From Streptomyces lucensis JCM 4490 (GTDB taxonomy: Bacteria > Actinomycetota > Actinomycetes > Streptomycetales > Streptomycetaceae), in contig NZ_BMUE01000012.1 in assembly GCF_014650035.1 (NCBI RefSeq), positions 124,001 through 188,000 of the forward strand: 64,000 nt of DNA, in the 5' to 3' direction. Positions within the stretch are counted from its first letter, which is position 1. Each line of letters begins with the position of its first letter. This document shows, in pieces, positions 1-7,602 of the stretch. The translations under genes and the position numbers were made by a program. The notes under the pieces are model-generated. The model was not told the DNA's origin. It made no database searches and was given only the letters and a program-made list of their open reading frames with translations.

Positions 1-38
1 AGGCCAGGTTCGGCTGGAAGGTACCCGAGAGCAAGTGA
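1..38 (+). CDS. hisD: Histidinol dehydrogenase, C-terminal end (partial)
   Basis: Only the last 11 codons and the TGA stop are inside the window; codons run from base 3 and read ARFGWKVPESK. The TGA (36-38) overlaps the GTG start of hisC (35-37) in a GTGA arrangement, as expected for the hisD-hisC junction of an actinobacterial his operon. Identification as hisD rests on this position and the coupled overlap, not on catalytic motifs, none of which are in the window. HisD makes the last two oxidations from histidinol to histidine. Confidence 0.72.
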   Translation, partial: ARFGWKVPESK

Positions 39-1141
39 CCGGCATCGACGATCTCCCCGTGCGGGACGAGCTGCGAGGCAAGTCCCCCTACGGCGCGCCC
101 CAGCTGGACGTCCCCGTACGGCTGAACACCAACGAGAACCCCTACCCGCTGCCCGAGCCGCTGGTCGAGCGGATCGCGGAGCGGGTGCGGGAGGCCGCCC
201 GCGACCTGAACCGCTACCCCGACCGGGACGCGGTGCAGCTGCGCACCGAGCTGGCCAGATACCTGACGAAGACCGGTAAGTACCCGCTCGGCGTCGAGAA
301 CGTGTGGGCCGCGAACGGCTCCAACGAGGTCATCCAGCAGCTGCTGCAGACCTTCGGCGGTCCGGGCCGCACCGCCATCGGCTTCGAGCCGTCGTACTCG
401 ATGCACGCCCTCATCGCGCGCGGCACCGGGACGGGCTGGATCTCCGGTCCGCGGGGCGAGGACTTCGCGATCGACCTCGCCGCCGCCGAGCGGGCCATCG
501 CCGAGCACAGGCCGGACGTCGTCTTCGTCACCACCCCCAACAACCCCACCGGCAACGCGGTACCGCCCGGGACGGTCCTCGCGCTGTACGAGGCGGCCCA
601 GGCCGCCAAGCCGTCCATGGTGGTCGTGGACGAGGCCTACATCGAGTTCAGCCACGGCGAGTCGCTGCTCCCGCTGCTCGAGGGCCGCCCGCACCTGGTC
701 GTCTCCCGGACGATGTCCAAGGCGTTCGGCGCCGCGGGACTGCGCCTCGGCTACCTCGCCGCCGACCCGGCGGTCGTGGACGCCGTGCAGCTCGTCCGGC
801 TGCCGTACCACCTGTCGGCGATCACCCAGGCGACCGCCCTGGCCGCGCTGGAGCACACCGACACGCTGCTGGGCTACGTCGAGCAGCTGAAGGCCGAGCG
901 CGACCGGCTGGTCGCCGAGCTGCGCGCGACCGGCTACGAGGTCGTCGAGTCCGACGCCAACTTCGTGCAGTTCGGCCGGTTCGACAGCGCCCACGAGGCC
1001 TGGCGGAAGATCCTCGACCGGGGCGTCCTGGTCCGGGACAACGGCGTACCGGGGTGGCTGCGGGTGTCCGCCGGCACCCCCGAAGAGAACGACGCGTTCC
1101 TCGACGCGGTCCGTGAGTTGAAGAAGGAGTCCCAGGCATGA
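35..1141 (+). CDS. hisC: Histidinol-phosphate aminotransferase
   Basis: PLP-dependent class I/II aminotransferase of 368 residues, normal for actinobacterial HisC. It transfers an amino group from glutamate to imidazole-acetol phosphate in histidine synthesis (cytosolic). The N-terminal RLNTNENPYP is the HisC substrate-site signature, TTPNNPTGN and VVDEAYIEF are the cofactor-pocket strands, and the Schiff-base lysine is K229 in SRTMSKAFGAAGLRLGY. The GTG start overlaps the preceding hisD stop, and the TGA overlaps the hisB ATG (ATGA), so hisD-hisC-hisB are translationally coupled. No anomaly seen. Confidence 0.97.
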   Translation: MTGIDDLPVRDELRGKSPYGAPQLDVPVRLNTNENPYPLPEPLVERIAERVREAARDLNRYPDRDAVQLRTELARYLTKTGKYPLGVENVWAANGSNEVIQQLLQTFGGPGRTAIGFEPSYSMHALIARGTGTGWISGPRGEDFAIDLAAAERAIAEHRPDVVFVTTPNNPTGNAVPPGTVLALYEAAQAAKPSMVVVDEAYIEFSHGESLLPLLEGRPHLVVSRTMSKAFGAAGLRLGYLAADPAVVDAVQLVRLPYHLSAITQATALAALEHTDTLLGYVEQLKAERDRLVAELRATGYEVVESDANFVQFGRFDSAHEAWRKILDRGVLVRDNGVPGWLRVSAGTPEENDAFLDAVRELKKESQA

Positions 1142-1731
1142 GCCGCGTAGGACGCGTGGAGCGCACCACCAAGGAGACCTCGGTCCTGGTCGAGATAGAC
1201 CTCGACGGCACCGGGCGGACCGACATCGCCACCGGCGTCGGCTTCTACGACCACATGCTCGACCAGCTCGGCCGGCACGGTCTGTTCGACCTGACCGTGA
1301 AGACCGACGGCGACCTGCACATCGACTCCCACCACACCATCGAGGACACCGCCCTCGCGCTCGGCGCCGCCTTCCGGCAGGCCCTCGGCGACAAGGTGGG
1401 CATCTACCGCTTCGGCAACTGCACGGTTCCGCTGGACGAGTCCCTCGCCCAGGTCACCGTCGACCTCTCCGGCCGCCCCTACCTCGTGCACACCGAGCCC
1501 GAGAAGATGGCGCCGATGATCGGCGAGTACGACACCACGATGACCCGGCACATCCTGGAGTCGTTCGTGGCCCAGGCGCAGATCGCGCTGCACGTGCACG
1601 TGCCCTACGGGCGCAACGCGCACCACATCGTGGAGTGCCAGTTCAAGGCGCTGGCCCGGGCGCTGCGCTACGCCTCCGAGCGCGACCCGCGCGCGGCCGG
1701 CATCCTCCCCTCGACGAAGGGCGCGCTGTAA
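1138..1731 (+). CDS. hisB: Imidazoleglycerol-phosphate dehydratase
   Basis: A 197-residue monofunctional dehydratase without the histidinol-phosphatase domain found in enterobacterial HisB, as is normal in actinobacteria. It dehydrates imidazole glycerol phosphate to imidazole acetol phosphate using a di-Mn site. Metal ligands are visible in the two diagnostic motifs DSHHTIEDTALALG (about residues 63-76) and NAHHIVE (about 160-166). GFYDHMLDQLGRHG near residue 40 is also family-typical. The start overlaps the hisC stop by four bases. Histidinol-phosphate phosphatase must be encoded elsewhere. Confidence 0.97.
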   Translation: MSRVGRVERTTKETSVLVEIDLDGTGRTDIATGVGFYDHMLDQLGRHGLFDLTVKTDGDLHIDSHHTIEDTALALGAAFRQALGDKVGIYRFGNCTVPLDESLAQVTVDLSGRPYLVHTEPEKMAPMIGEYDTTMTRHILESFVAQAQIALHVHVPYGRNAHHIVECQFKALARALRYASERDPRAAGILPSTKGAL

Positions 1732-1735
1732 ACCC

Positions 1736-1900
1736 ATGAACGGTCTGTCCACCGTCCTGATCGTCGTCGGCCTCTTCCTCGTCGGCGGCATCATCTCCTT
1801 CGTCAAGCAGAAGATGCCCACCAGCCTGATCGTGCTGCTCTCGATCGGTGCCGCGATGTGTCTGGTCGCGGGCGTCATCCGGCTGGAGGTGTGGAGTTGA
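1736..1900 (+). CDS. 54-residue hydrophobic membrane peptide inside the his operon
   Basis: A short frame of 54 codons, ATG 1736 to TGA 1898-1900. The translation begins MNGLSTVLIVVGLFLVGGI and has two hydrophobic stretches (about residues 5-22 and 30-49) separated by a short SFVKQKMPTS loop, so a two-helix hairpin membrane protein is likely. It starts 4 bases after the hisB stop, and its TGA overlaps the TTG start of hisH (TTGA), which is the strongest evidence that it is translated. I do not recognise a family. It could serve only as a coupling ORF for hisH, but the clean hydrophobic segmentation argues for a real membrane product. Confidence 0.7.
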   Translation: MNGLSTVLIVVGLFLVGGIISFVKQKMPTSLIVLLSIGAAMCLVAGVIRLEVWS

Positions 1901-2535
1901 GCGGCAAGAAGGTCGTCGTCTTCGACTACGGCTTCGGCAACGTCCGGTCCGCCGAGCGGGCCCTCGCGCGCGTGGGCGCCGACGTCGAGATCACCCGCGA
2001 CTTCGACCGGGCGATGAACGCCGACGGCCTTCTGGTGCCGGGCGTCGGCGCCTTCGCCGCCTGTATGCAGGGCCTGCGGGCCGCCCGCGGTGACTGGGTC
2101 GTCGACCGCCGGCTGTCCGGCGGACGCCCGGTCATGGGCATCTGCGTCGGCATGCAGATCCTGTTCGCGCGCGGCATCGAGCACGGCGTCCAGGCCGAGG
2201 GCCTGGACGAGTGGCCCGGCACCGTCGAGCCGCTCCAGGCCGACGTCGTGCCCCACATGGGCTGGAACACCGTGGACGCCCCGGCCGGCTCCCAGCTGTT
2301 CGCCGGCCTCGACGCGGACGCCCGCTTCTACTTCGTGCACTCCTACGCCGTCCACGACTGGGCCCTGGAGACGAACAACCCGGTGATCGAGGCTCCCAAG
2401 GTCACCTGGTCCACCCACGGCAGGCCCTTCGTGGCGGCCGTGGAGAACGGCGCCCTGTGGGCCACCCAGTTCCACCCCGAGAAGTCCGGCGACGCCGGCT
2501 CCCAGCTCCTCACCAACTGGATCGGAACCCTGTAG
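1897..2535 (+). CDS. hisH: Imidazole glycerol phosphate synthase, glutaminase subunit
   Basis: Class I glutamine amidotransferase of 212 residues from the TTG start. It hydrolyses glutamine and channels ammonia to HisF in the IGP synthase complex. The nucleophile is C83 in MGICVGMQ; the His/Glu of the triad are in TQFHPEKSG near the C-terminus; VPGVGAF and VPHMGWN are also typical. Start choice: GGAGG at 1885-1889 lies seven bases before TTG 1897 but only one base before the alternative GTG 1891, and TTG overlaps the stop of the upstream 54-codon gene. The partner hisF is two genes downstream. Confidence 0.95.
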   Translation: MSGKKVVVFDYGFGNVRSAERALARVGADVEITRDFDRAMNADGLLVPGVGAFAACMQGLRAARGDWVVDRRLSGGRPVMGICVGMQILFARGIEHGVQAEGLDEWPGTVEPLQADVVPHMGWNTVDAPAGSQLFAGLDADARFYFVHSYAVHDWALETNNPVIEAPKVTWSTHGRPFVAAVENGALWATQFHPEKSGDAGSQLLTNWIGTL

Positions 2536-2538
2536 ACC

Positions 2539-3261
2539 ATGGCCAAGCTCGAACTCCTCCCCGCCGTCGACGTCCGCGACGGCCAGGCCGTACGCCTCGT
2601 GCACGGCGAGTCCGGGACCGAGACCTCCTACGGCTCCCCGCTGGAGGCCGCCCTCGCCTGGCAGCGCTCCGGCGCCGAGTGGCTGCACCTGGTCGACCTG
2701 GACGCCGCCTTCGGCACGGGTGACAACCGCGCGCTGATCGCCGAGGTCGCGAAGGCCATGGACATCAAGGTCGAGCTGTCCGGTGGCATCCGCGACGACG
2801 ACACCCTCGCCGCGGCCCTCGCCACCGGCTGCACCCGCGTCAACCTCGGCACCGCCGCCCTGGAGACCCCCGAGTGGGTCGCCAAGGTCATCGCCGAGCA
2901 CGGCGACAAGATCGCCGTCGGCCTGGACGTGCGCGGCACGACCCTGCGCGGCCGCGGCTGGACCCGCGACGGCGGCGACCTCTACGAGACGCTGGAGCGC
3001 CTGAACAAGGAGGGCTGCGCCCGCTACGTCGTCACCGACATCGCCAAGGACGGCACCCTCCAGGGCCCCAACCTGGAGCTGCTGAAGAACGTCTGCGCGG
3101 CCACCGACCGCCCGGTCGTGGCCTCCGGCGGCGTGTCGTCCCTGGACGACCTGCGTGCCATCGCCCAGCTGGTGCCCCTCGGTGTCGAGGGCTCCATCGT
3201 GGGGAAGGCCCTGTACGCGAAGGCGTTCACCCTGGAAGAGGCCCTGGCGGCCACGTCTTGA
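2539..3261 (+). CDS. priA: Phosphoribosyl isomerase A, dual HisA/TrpF enzyme
   Basis: A (beta-alpha)8 barrel of 240 residues. HisA proper isomerises ProFAR to PRFAR; in Streptomyces and Mycobacterium the PriA form also isomerises phosphoribosyl-anthranilate, replacing TrpF. Catalytic aspartates lie in LPAVDVRDGQAVRL (start of strand 1) and VTDIAKDGTLQGPN (strand 5); VELSGGIRDDD is a phosphate-binding loop. The start is 3 bases after the hisH stop. No separate trpF occurs among the trp genes in this window, which agrees with the bifunctional assignment, but the dual activity is inferred from the lineage rather than proved by the sequence. Confidence 0.95.
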   Translation: MAKLELLPAVDVRDGQAVRLVHGESGTETSYGSPLEAALAWQRSGAEWLHLVDLDAAFGTGDNRALIAEVAKAMDIKVELSGGIRDDDTLAAALATGCTRVNLGTAALETPEWVAKVIAEHGDKIAVGLDVRGTTLRGRGWTRDGGDLYETLERLNKEGCARYVVTDIAKDGTLQGPNLELLKNVCAATDRPVVASGGVSSLDDLRAIAQLVPLGVEGSIVGKALYAKAFTLEEALAATS

Positions 3262-3278
3262 AATAAGGATGCGGTGTC

Positions 3279-3683
3279 ATGACGTCCCAAGCCGTGCGGC
3301 GCGTGCAGAGCGGAAGTCCCTGGGAAGAGAGTTTCGGATTCGCACGTGCCGTCGCGGCGGGCGACCGGGTACTGGTCGCCGGGACGACGTCCTTCAAGGG
3401 CACCGTGCTGTACGGGGAGGGTGACCCCTACGAACAGGCGAAGGTCGCCTTCACCGGCGCGCTGGAGGCGATCGCGGAGTTCGGGCTCGGACCCGAGTCG
3501 GTGCTCCTGACCCGGATGTACCTCACCCACGTGCGGGACGTGGACGCCGTAGGGCGCGCCCACAAGGAGCTGTTCGACGCGGTGCGGCCGGTCTCGACGC
3601 TGCTGGTCGTCGAGGGCTTCGTCGACCCGCGCATCCTGGTCGAAGTGGAACTAGAAGCATTCAGGGGCCGGCAGGCCCCCTAA
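3279..3683 (+). CDS. RidA/YjgF-family protein
   Basis: A 134-residue RidA (YjgF/YER057c/UK114) protein. Canonical RidA proteins hydrolyse reactive enamine/imine intermediates released by PLP enzymes. Recognisable segments are FGFARAVAAGDRVLVAGTT at the N-terminus, MYLTHVRDVDAVGRAH in the middle and VEGFVDPRILVEVELEAF at the end. The Arg that binds the carboxylate in RidA appears to be replaced locally (FVDPRILVEVE keeps one Arg). It sits between priA and hisF with short gaps (17 and 14 bases), so it is part of the his operon. A link to the PLP enzyme HisC is a reasonable inference. Confidence 0.9.
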   Translation: MTSQAVRRVQSGSPWEESFGFARAVAAGDRVLVAGTTSFKGTVLYGEGDPYEQAKVAFTGALEAIAEFGLGPESVLLTRMYLTHVRDVDAVGRAHKELFDAVRPVSTLLVVEGFVDPRILVEVELEAFRGRQAP

Positions 3684-3697
3684 GGAGCCGTGACCTC

Positions 3698-4453
3698 ATG
3701 ACCCTGGCGGTCCGAGTCATCCCCTGCCTGGACGTGGACAACGGACGGGTCGTCAAGGGCGTCAACTTCCAGAACCTGCGCGACGCGGGCGACCCGGTCG
3801 AGATGGCCAAGGTGTACGACGCCGAGGGCGCCGACGAGCTGACGTTCCTGGACATCACCGCCTCCTCGGGCGACCGGGAGACGACGTACGACGTGGTGCG
3901 CCGCACCGCCGAGCAGGTGTTCATCCCGCTGACCGTCGGCGGCGGCGTCCGCACGGCCGAGGACGTGGACAGGCTGCTGCGGGCCGGCGCCGACAAGGTG
4001 GGCGTGAACACCGCGGCCATCGCCCGCCCCGACCTGATCCGCGAGATCGCCGAGCGGTTCGGGCGGCAGGTGCTGGTGCTCTCGGTGGACGCGCGGCGCA
4101 CCGCCGAGGGCGCCTTCGAGGTCACCACCCACGGCGGGCGGCGCGGCACCGGGATCGACGCCGTGGAGTGGGCGCACCGGGCCGCCGAGCTGGGCGCCGG
4201 GGAGATCCTGCTGAACTCCATGGACGCGGACGGCACGAAGGACGGCTACGACCTGGAGATGATCGCCGCCGTCCGCAAGCACGTGACCGTGCCCGTGATC
4301 GCCTCCGGCGGCGCCGGCAAGCTGGCCGACTTCCCGCCGGCCGTCGGCGCGGGCGCGGACGCCGTACTGGCGGCGTCGGTGTTCCACTTCGGCGACCTGC
4401 GCATCGGCGAGGTGAAGCAGGCGCTGCGGGACGCGGGGCACCCGGTGCGGTGA
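3698..4453 (+). CDS. hisF: Imidazole glycerol phosphate synthase, cyclase subunit
   Basis: A 251-residue (beta-alpha)8 barrel that uses HisH-derived ammonia to convert PRFAR into IGP and AICAR. Both catalytic aspartates are visible, in IPCLDVDNGRVVKGVNF (D11) and LNSMDADGTKDGYD (about D130). LTVGGGVRTAED and IASGGAGKLADF are the phosphate-binding loops. AAGGAG lies about ten bases upstream of the ATG. This is the last gene of the his operon; a hairpin follows 10 bases after the stop. Confidence 0.97.
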   Translation: MTLAVRVIPCLDVDNGRVVKGVNFQNLRDAGDPVEMAKVYDAEGADELTFLDITASSGDRETTYDVVRRTAEQVFIPLTVGGGVRTAEDVDRLLRAGADKVGVNTAAIARPDLIREIAERFGRQVLVLSVDARRTAEGAFEVTTHGGRRGTGIDAVEWAHRAAELGAGEILLNSMDADGTKDGYDLEMIAAVRKHVTVPVIASGGAGKLADFPPAVGAGADAVLAASVFHFGDLRIGEVKQALRDAGHPVR

Positions 4454-4463
4454 CACCGCGCTG

Positions 4464-4500
4464 AGCCCTGGCCCCGGTCGTCCGGTGGGTGGCCGGGGCT
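4464..4500 (+). terminator. Hairpin after hisF
   Basis: AGCCCTGGCC (4464-4473) pairs with GGCCGGGGCT (4491-4500), ten pairs with one G-U, around a 17-base loop. It is followed by CTCTC rather than a T-run. It lies between the end of the his operon and the next gene's operator, so a transcription terminator is the likely role. Confidence 0.55.
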
Positions 4501-4515
4501 CTCTCATGGGCAGAT

Positions 4516-4561
4516 ACGAAAGAGAAGTTGCGCAATATCTGTTGCGCAAACTTTCTTTCGT
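4516..4561 (+). promoter_or_regulatory. Double TTGCGCAA operator in a long inverted repeat
   Basis: Two copies of the self-complementary octamer TTGCGCAA (4528-4535 and 4542-4549), 14 bases centre to centre, sit inside a larger imperfect palindrome. The outer arms are ACGAAAGAGAAG (from 4516) and CTTTCTTTCGT (to 4561). The whole element lies 17 bases upstream of the ArsR-like start at 4578, the usual position of an autoregulatory operator. TATTTA at 4561-4566 could be the -10. Binding by the adjacent regulator is inferred. Confidence 0.7.
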
Positions 4562-4577
4562 ATTTAGGGTCGTGAGC

Positions 4578-5165
4578 ATGGCAAGCAAGGAACAGCGGCA
4601 GATCACTGACATGGGCACGCTCAAAGCGTTGGCCCACCCCCTGCGCATGCAGCTCTACCGACTGCTGTTCGTCGCCGGGGCCGCCACCGCCTCACAACTG
4701 GCCGAACAGGTCGACGAGGCCGTCTCCCTGGTCAGCTACCACCTGCGCAAGCTGGCCGAGCACGGCCTGGTGGAGGAGGCGGAGCCGCGCAGCGCGGACG
4801 CGCGGGAGCGCTGGTGGCAGCCGGCCTCCGAGGGCGTCGCCATCCGGGACGAGGACTTCCGTGACGCCCCCGAGAAGGTCGCCGCCCACCTGGCGGCCTC
4901 GCGGATGTTCCTGGAACAGCGCAACGAGATGTACCGCAGGTACCTCGACGAGCGCGCCCACTGGGGTCCGGAGTGGAACGAGGCGGCGTACGACTCCGAG
5001 AGCCTGCTGCGGCTCACCGCCGGTGAACTGGCCGCACTGAAGAAGGACATGCAGGACCTGCTCAATCGCTACGACGAGCAGAGGCGGGCCCGCGAGGCCG
5101 CCGGTGACACCACGGCGCGCGAACACGTGGCGCTGCACACGTACGCCTTCCCCTTCCGTGTCTGA
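4578..5165 (+). CDS. ArsR/HTH_20-type winged-helix transcriptional regulator
   Basis: 195 residues from ATG 4578 (GTG 4572 is a possible alternative). The N-terminal domain, about residues 12-80, is an ArsR-like winged helix: LKALAHPLRMQLYRLL, then ATASQLAEQVDEAVSLVSYH as helix-turn-helix and LVEEAEPRSADARERWW as the wing. No metal-binding Cys pair is present. The C-terminal half (about 95-195) is helical and charged, typical of the HTH_20 group. The frame can be opened upstream to 4485, but that would place the operator inside the gene, so the downstream start is preferred. It precedes an MFS exporter by 12 bases and probably represses both. Confidence 0.88.
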   Translation: MASKEQRQITDMGTLKALAHPLRMQLYRLLFVAGAATASQLAEQVDEAVSLVSYHLRKLAEHGLVEEAEPRSADARERWWQPASEGVAIRDEDFRDAPEKVAAHLAASRMFLEQRNEMYRRYLDERAHWGPEWNEAAYDSESLLRLTAGELAALKKDMQDLLNRYDEQRRAREAAGDTTAREHVALHTYAFPFRV

Positions 5166-5177
5166 GAGGACACCTCC

Positions 5178-6428
5178 GTGACCGCCACCGTCATACCCGA
5201 GGCGCCGCTCCCTCTCGACCGCCCCGCCCACCGCGACCCCAACGTCCTGCGCTGGCTCGGCGCCTACACCTCCTCGATGCTCGGTGACAGCGTCTACTAC
5301 ATCGCCCTGTCGTGGACCGCCGTCCAGTCCGGCACTCCCGCGCAGGCCGGCGTCGTGATGTCCGTCAGCGCGGTGCCGAGGGCCGTGCTGATGCTCGGCG
5401 GGGGAGTGCTCACCGACCGGCTCGGCCCGCGCCGCGTCGTCATCGGCAGCGACGCCGTGCGCTGCGCCGCCGTCCTCGCCGTGGCAGCGCTGCTCTTCCT
5501 CACCAGCCCCGGGCTGTGGGCGCTCGCCCTGCTCGCACTGGTCTTCGGCACCGTCGACGCCGTCTTCATGCCCGCCGTGGGCGCCCTCCCCGCCCGGATC
5601 ACCCACCAGGGCCAACTGGCCCGCGTCCAGGGCATGCGCGGCCTCGCCATCCGGTTCGCGAACGTCGCCGGCGCCCCGCTCGGCGGACTCGGCGTGGCGG
5701 CCGGCGGATCCCCCACCGCCTTCGCGCTGGCGGGTCTGCTGATCGCCGTGTCCGTGCCGCTGCTGGTCTCGGTGCGCCTGCGGAACCTGCCCGCCGACCC
5801 GGCGGACGCCCCGCGCGGCACCCCCCTCGCCGACCTCAAAGCCGGCCTGCGCTACATCCGCCGCCACCGGGTCCTCGGCCCGCTGATGCTGGTCATCGCC
5901 CTCGGCGACCTCGGATTCGTCGGCCCGCTGAACGTGGGCCTGACCCTGCTCGCCGAACGGCGTGGCTGGGGCGCCGCCGGGATGGGCTGGGTCCTCGCCG
6001 CGTTCGGGGCCGGCGCGGGCGCCGCCTCGCTGCTGCTGGCCGTGCGCGGCCGGGTGCCCCGCGCGGGACTGGTCACCGGCTGCGCGTGCGTCGTGGGCTC
6101 CGTGGCCATCGGCGCCCTCGCCTTCGCCCCCGCCCTCCTCGCCGCCGCCGGCGTGGCGCTGCTCGTGGGCCTGCTCGCCGGCCTCAGCGGCGCCCTGTGC
6201 GGGGCCCTGCTGCAGACCCAGGCCGACCCGGCCTACCTCGGCCGGGTCACCGCCGTCTCCGGTCTGGTCAGTCTCGGCCTCGCGCCGCTGAGCATGCCGT
6301 TCGCGGCCGCCGCGATCGGCGTCTTCGGTCTCGGCCCCGTCTACGTGGTCAGCGCGGCCGTCTGCGGCCTCGGCGGGGTCGTCACCCTCGCCGTCCCCGG
6401 CCTGCGCCGTGCGGAACTCCCCGCCTGA
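5178..6428 (+). CDS. MFS transporter, probable drug/metabolite exporter
   Basis: A 416-residue protein with about twelve hydrophobic segments, typical of the major facilitator superfamily. The N-terminal half carries LGAYTSSMLGDSVYYIALSW as TM1 and the loop 2-3 motif GGGVLTDRLGPRRVVIGSD, a good match to the MFS A-motif. A central cytoplasmic loop (about residues 210-235) contains GLRYIRRHRVLGPL. The GTG start has GAGAGGA seven bases upstream and follows the ArsR-like gene by 12 bases, so the two form an operon. Exporter-regulator pairs of this layout usually respond to the exported compound; the substrate cannot be read from sequence. Confidence 0.9.
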   Translation: MTATVIPEAPLPLDRPAHRDPNVLRWLGAYTSSMLGDSVYYIALSWTAVQSGTPAQAGVVMSVSAVPRAVLMLGGGVLTDRLGPRRVVIGSDAVRCAAVLAVAALLFLTSPGLWALALLALVFGTVDAVFMPAVGALPARITHQGQLARVQGMRGLAIRFANVAGAPLGGLGVAAGGSPTAFALAGLLIAVSVPLLVSVRLRNLPADPADAPRGTPLADLKAGLRYIRRHRVLGPLMLVIALGDLGFVGPLNVGLTLLAERRGWGAAGMGWVLAAFGAGAGAASLLLAVRGRVPRAGLVTGCACVVGSVAIGALAFAPALLAAAGVALLVGLLAGLSGALCGALLQTQADPAYLGRVTAVSGLVSLGLAPLSMPFAAAAIGVFGLGPVYVVSAAVCGLGGVVTLAVPGLRRAELPA

Positions 6429-6441
6429 CGGCGCCTCACCC

Positions 6442-6834
6442 CTACGGCTGAATCAGCTGCACCAGATTGCCCACCGTGTCGTCGAACACCGCCGCGAGCA
6501 CCGGCCCCTGCTCCCGCGGGGCGTGCGTGAAGCGGACGCCCAGGCCGCGCAGCCGCTCGTACTCCGCCGGCAGATCCTCCACCGAGAAGACGATGCACGG
6601 GATCCCCGCCTCGTACAGCGCCCTGCGGTAGGGATCGGCGATGGGCCCCTGGCCGGGCTCCAGCAGCAGCTGGAGATCCGGCTGGGCCCCCTGCGGGGCC
6701 CCGACCGTGACGAACAGCGTGCCGTCCCCCAGATCCATGTGCAGGCGGGTCTCGAAACCGAGGACGTCCGTGTAGAAGGCGTGCGCCCGCGCCACGTCCT
6801 CCACGAACACACTGGTCATCGCCACCTTGATCAT
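6442..6834 (-). CDS. VOC-family (glyoxalase/bleomycin-resistance fold) protein
   Basis: A 130-residue single-domain vicinal oxygen chelate protein. MIKVAMTSVFVEDVARAHAF gives the first beta-alpha-beta module, LGFETRLHMDLGD follows, and the C-terminal GPVLAAVFDDTVGNLVQLIQ is the classic ending, with the metal-ligand-like segment VQL. The family includes lyases, isomerases and binding proteins, so the reaction is unknown. It is convergent with the MFS gene (13-base gap) and lies 13 bases downstream of the DinB-like gene at 6848, probably in the same transcript. Confidence 0.88.
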   Translation of the reverse strand: MIKVAMTSVFVEDVARAHAFYTDVLGFETRLHMDLGDGTLFVTVGAPQGAQPDLQLLLEPGQGPIADPYRRALYEAGIPCIVFSVEDLPAEYERLRGLGVRFTHAPREQGPVLAAVFDDTVGNLVQLIQP

Positions 6835-6847
6835 GGGGCGCGCCCTC

Positions 6848-7483
6848 TCAGAAGCCCAGTTGCCGGGACTCGTGCAGCCTGTCGATCGCGTCCGCGTCGC
6901 CGTCCAGCTCCACCTCGGCCGCGTTCTGCCGGCCGTACGCGAACATCAGCAGTTCCGACGGCTCCCCGGTCGCCGTCACCACCGGGGTGCCCCGGTGCGC
7001 CACCACCGTCTGCCCGTCCGGGCGGCGCAGCACCACACCCGTCGGCACCCCCCGGCCCACCAGCCGCGCGGTGCGCTCCAGCCGGGACCACAGCGCGTCC
7101 TGGAACACCGGGTCCAGCTCCCGCGGGGCCCAGTCCGGCTGGGCACGGCGGACGTCCTCGGTGTGGACGTAGAACTCGACGATGTTGGCGGCCTCGTCTA
7201 TCTGCTTGAGCTGGAACGGCGAGAAACGCGGCGGGCCGGTACGGATCAGCCGGATCAGCTCCTCGTACGGCCTCGCGGCGTACTCGGCCATCACCTTCTC
7301 CAAGCGCGGCGCCAACTGCTTGACCAGCGCGCCTCCCGCCGCGTCCGGGCGGCGCTCGCGCACGATCACGTGCGCCGCCAGGTCCCTGGTCCGCCAGCCC
7401 TCGCAGAGGGTCTCGGCGTCGGGACCGACGGTTTCCAAGAGGTCGGCGAGCAGAAGCCGTTCACGCTTGGCGAAGGTCGACAT
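6848..7483 (-). CDS. TIGR03085-type mycothiol/DinB-fold metal-binding protein
   Basis: 211 residues with the layout of the actinobacterial maleylpyruvate-isomerase-like (DinB/MDMPI) group: N-terminal ERLLLADLLETVGPDAETLC, then GWRTRDLAAHVIVRERRPD (about residues 29-47), where the His is a probable metal ligand, and VEFYVHTEDVRRAQP (about 103-117) with a second His-containing motif. These are four-helix-bundle proteins often linked to mycothiol-dependent transferases. The exact reaction is unknown. The ATG is preceded by a short divergent gap to the hisI promoter. Confidence 0.85.
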   Translation of the reverse strand: MSTFAKRERLLLADLLETVGPDAETLCEGWRTRDLAAHVIVRERRPDAAGGALVKQLAPRLEKVMAEYAARPYEELIRLIRTGPPRFSPFQLKQIDEAANIVEFYVHTEDVRRAQPDWAPRELDPVFQDALWSRLERTARLVGRGVPTGVVLRRPDGQTVVAHRGTPVVTATGEPSELLMFAYGRQNAAEVELDGDADAIDRLHESRQLGF

Positions 7484-7589
7484 GCAGTCAGCCTACGACC
7501 GGTCACCGGCCGTGCCCACCGGGGCCCGCCGCACGGCCGCCACCGCCGTCCGACCGGTGGACACGGCCGCCACCGCCGGTGCGGCGCGG

Positions 7590-7595
7590 CACAAT
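7590..7595 (+). promoter_or_regulatory. -10 hexamer for leaderless hisI transcript
   Basis: CACAAT is followed by 7 bases and then the ATG at 7603. There is no Shine-Dalgarno sequence before that ATG. The spacing places transcription initiation at or next to the start codon, as in leaderless Streptomyces genes. Confidence 0.6.
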
Positions 7596-7602
7596 GGCAC
7601 CC

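Noticed and set aside
4485..4577. Longer N-terminus for the ArsR-like regulator
   Set aside because: It would include the double TTGCGCAA operator and the hisF terminator in the coding sequence.
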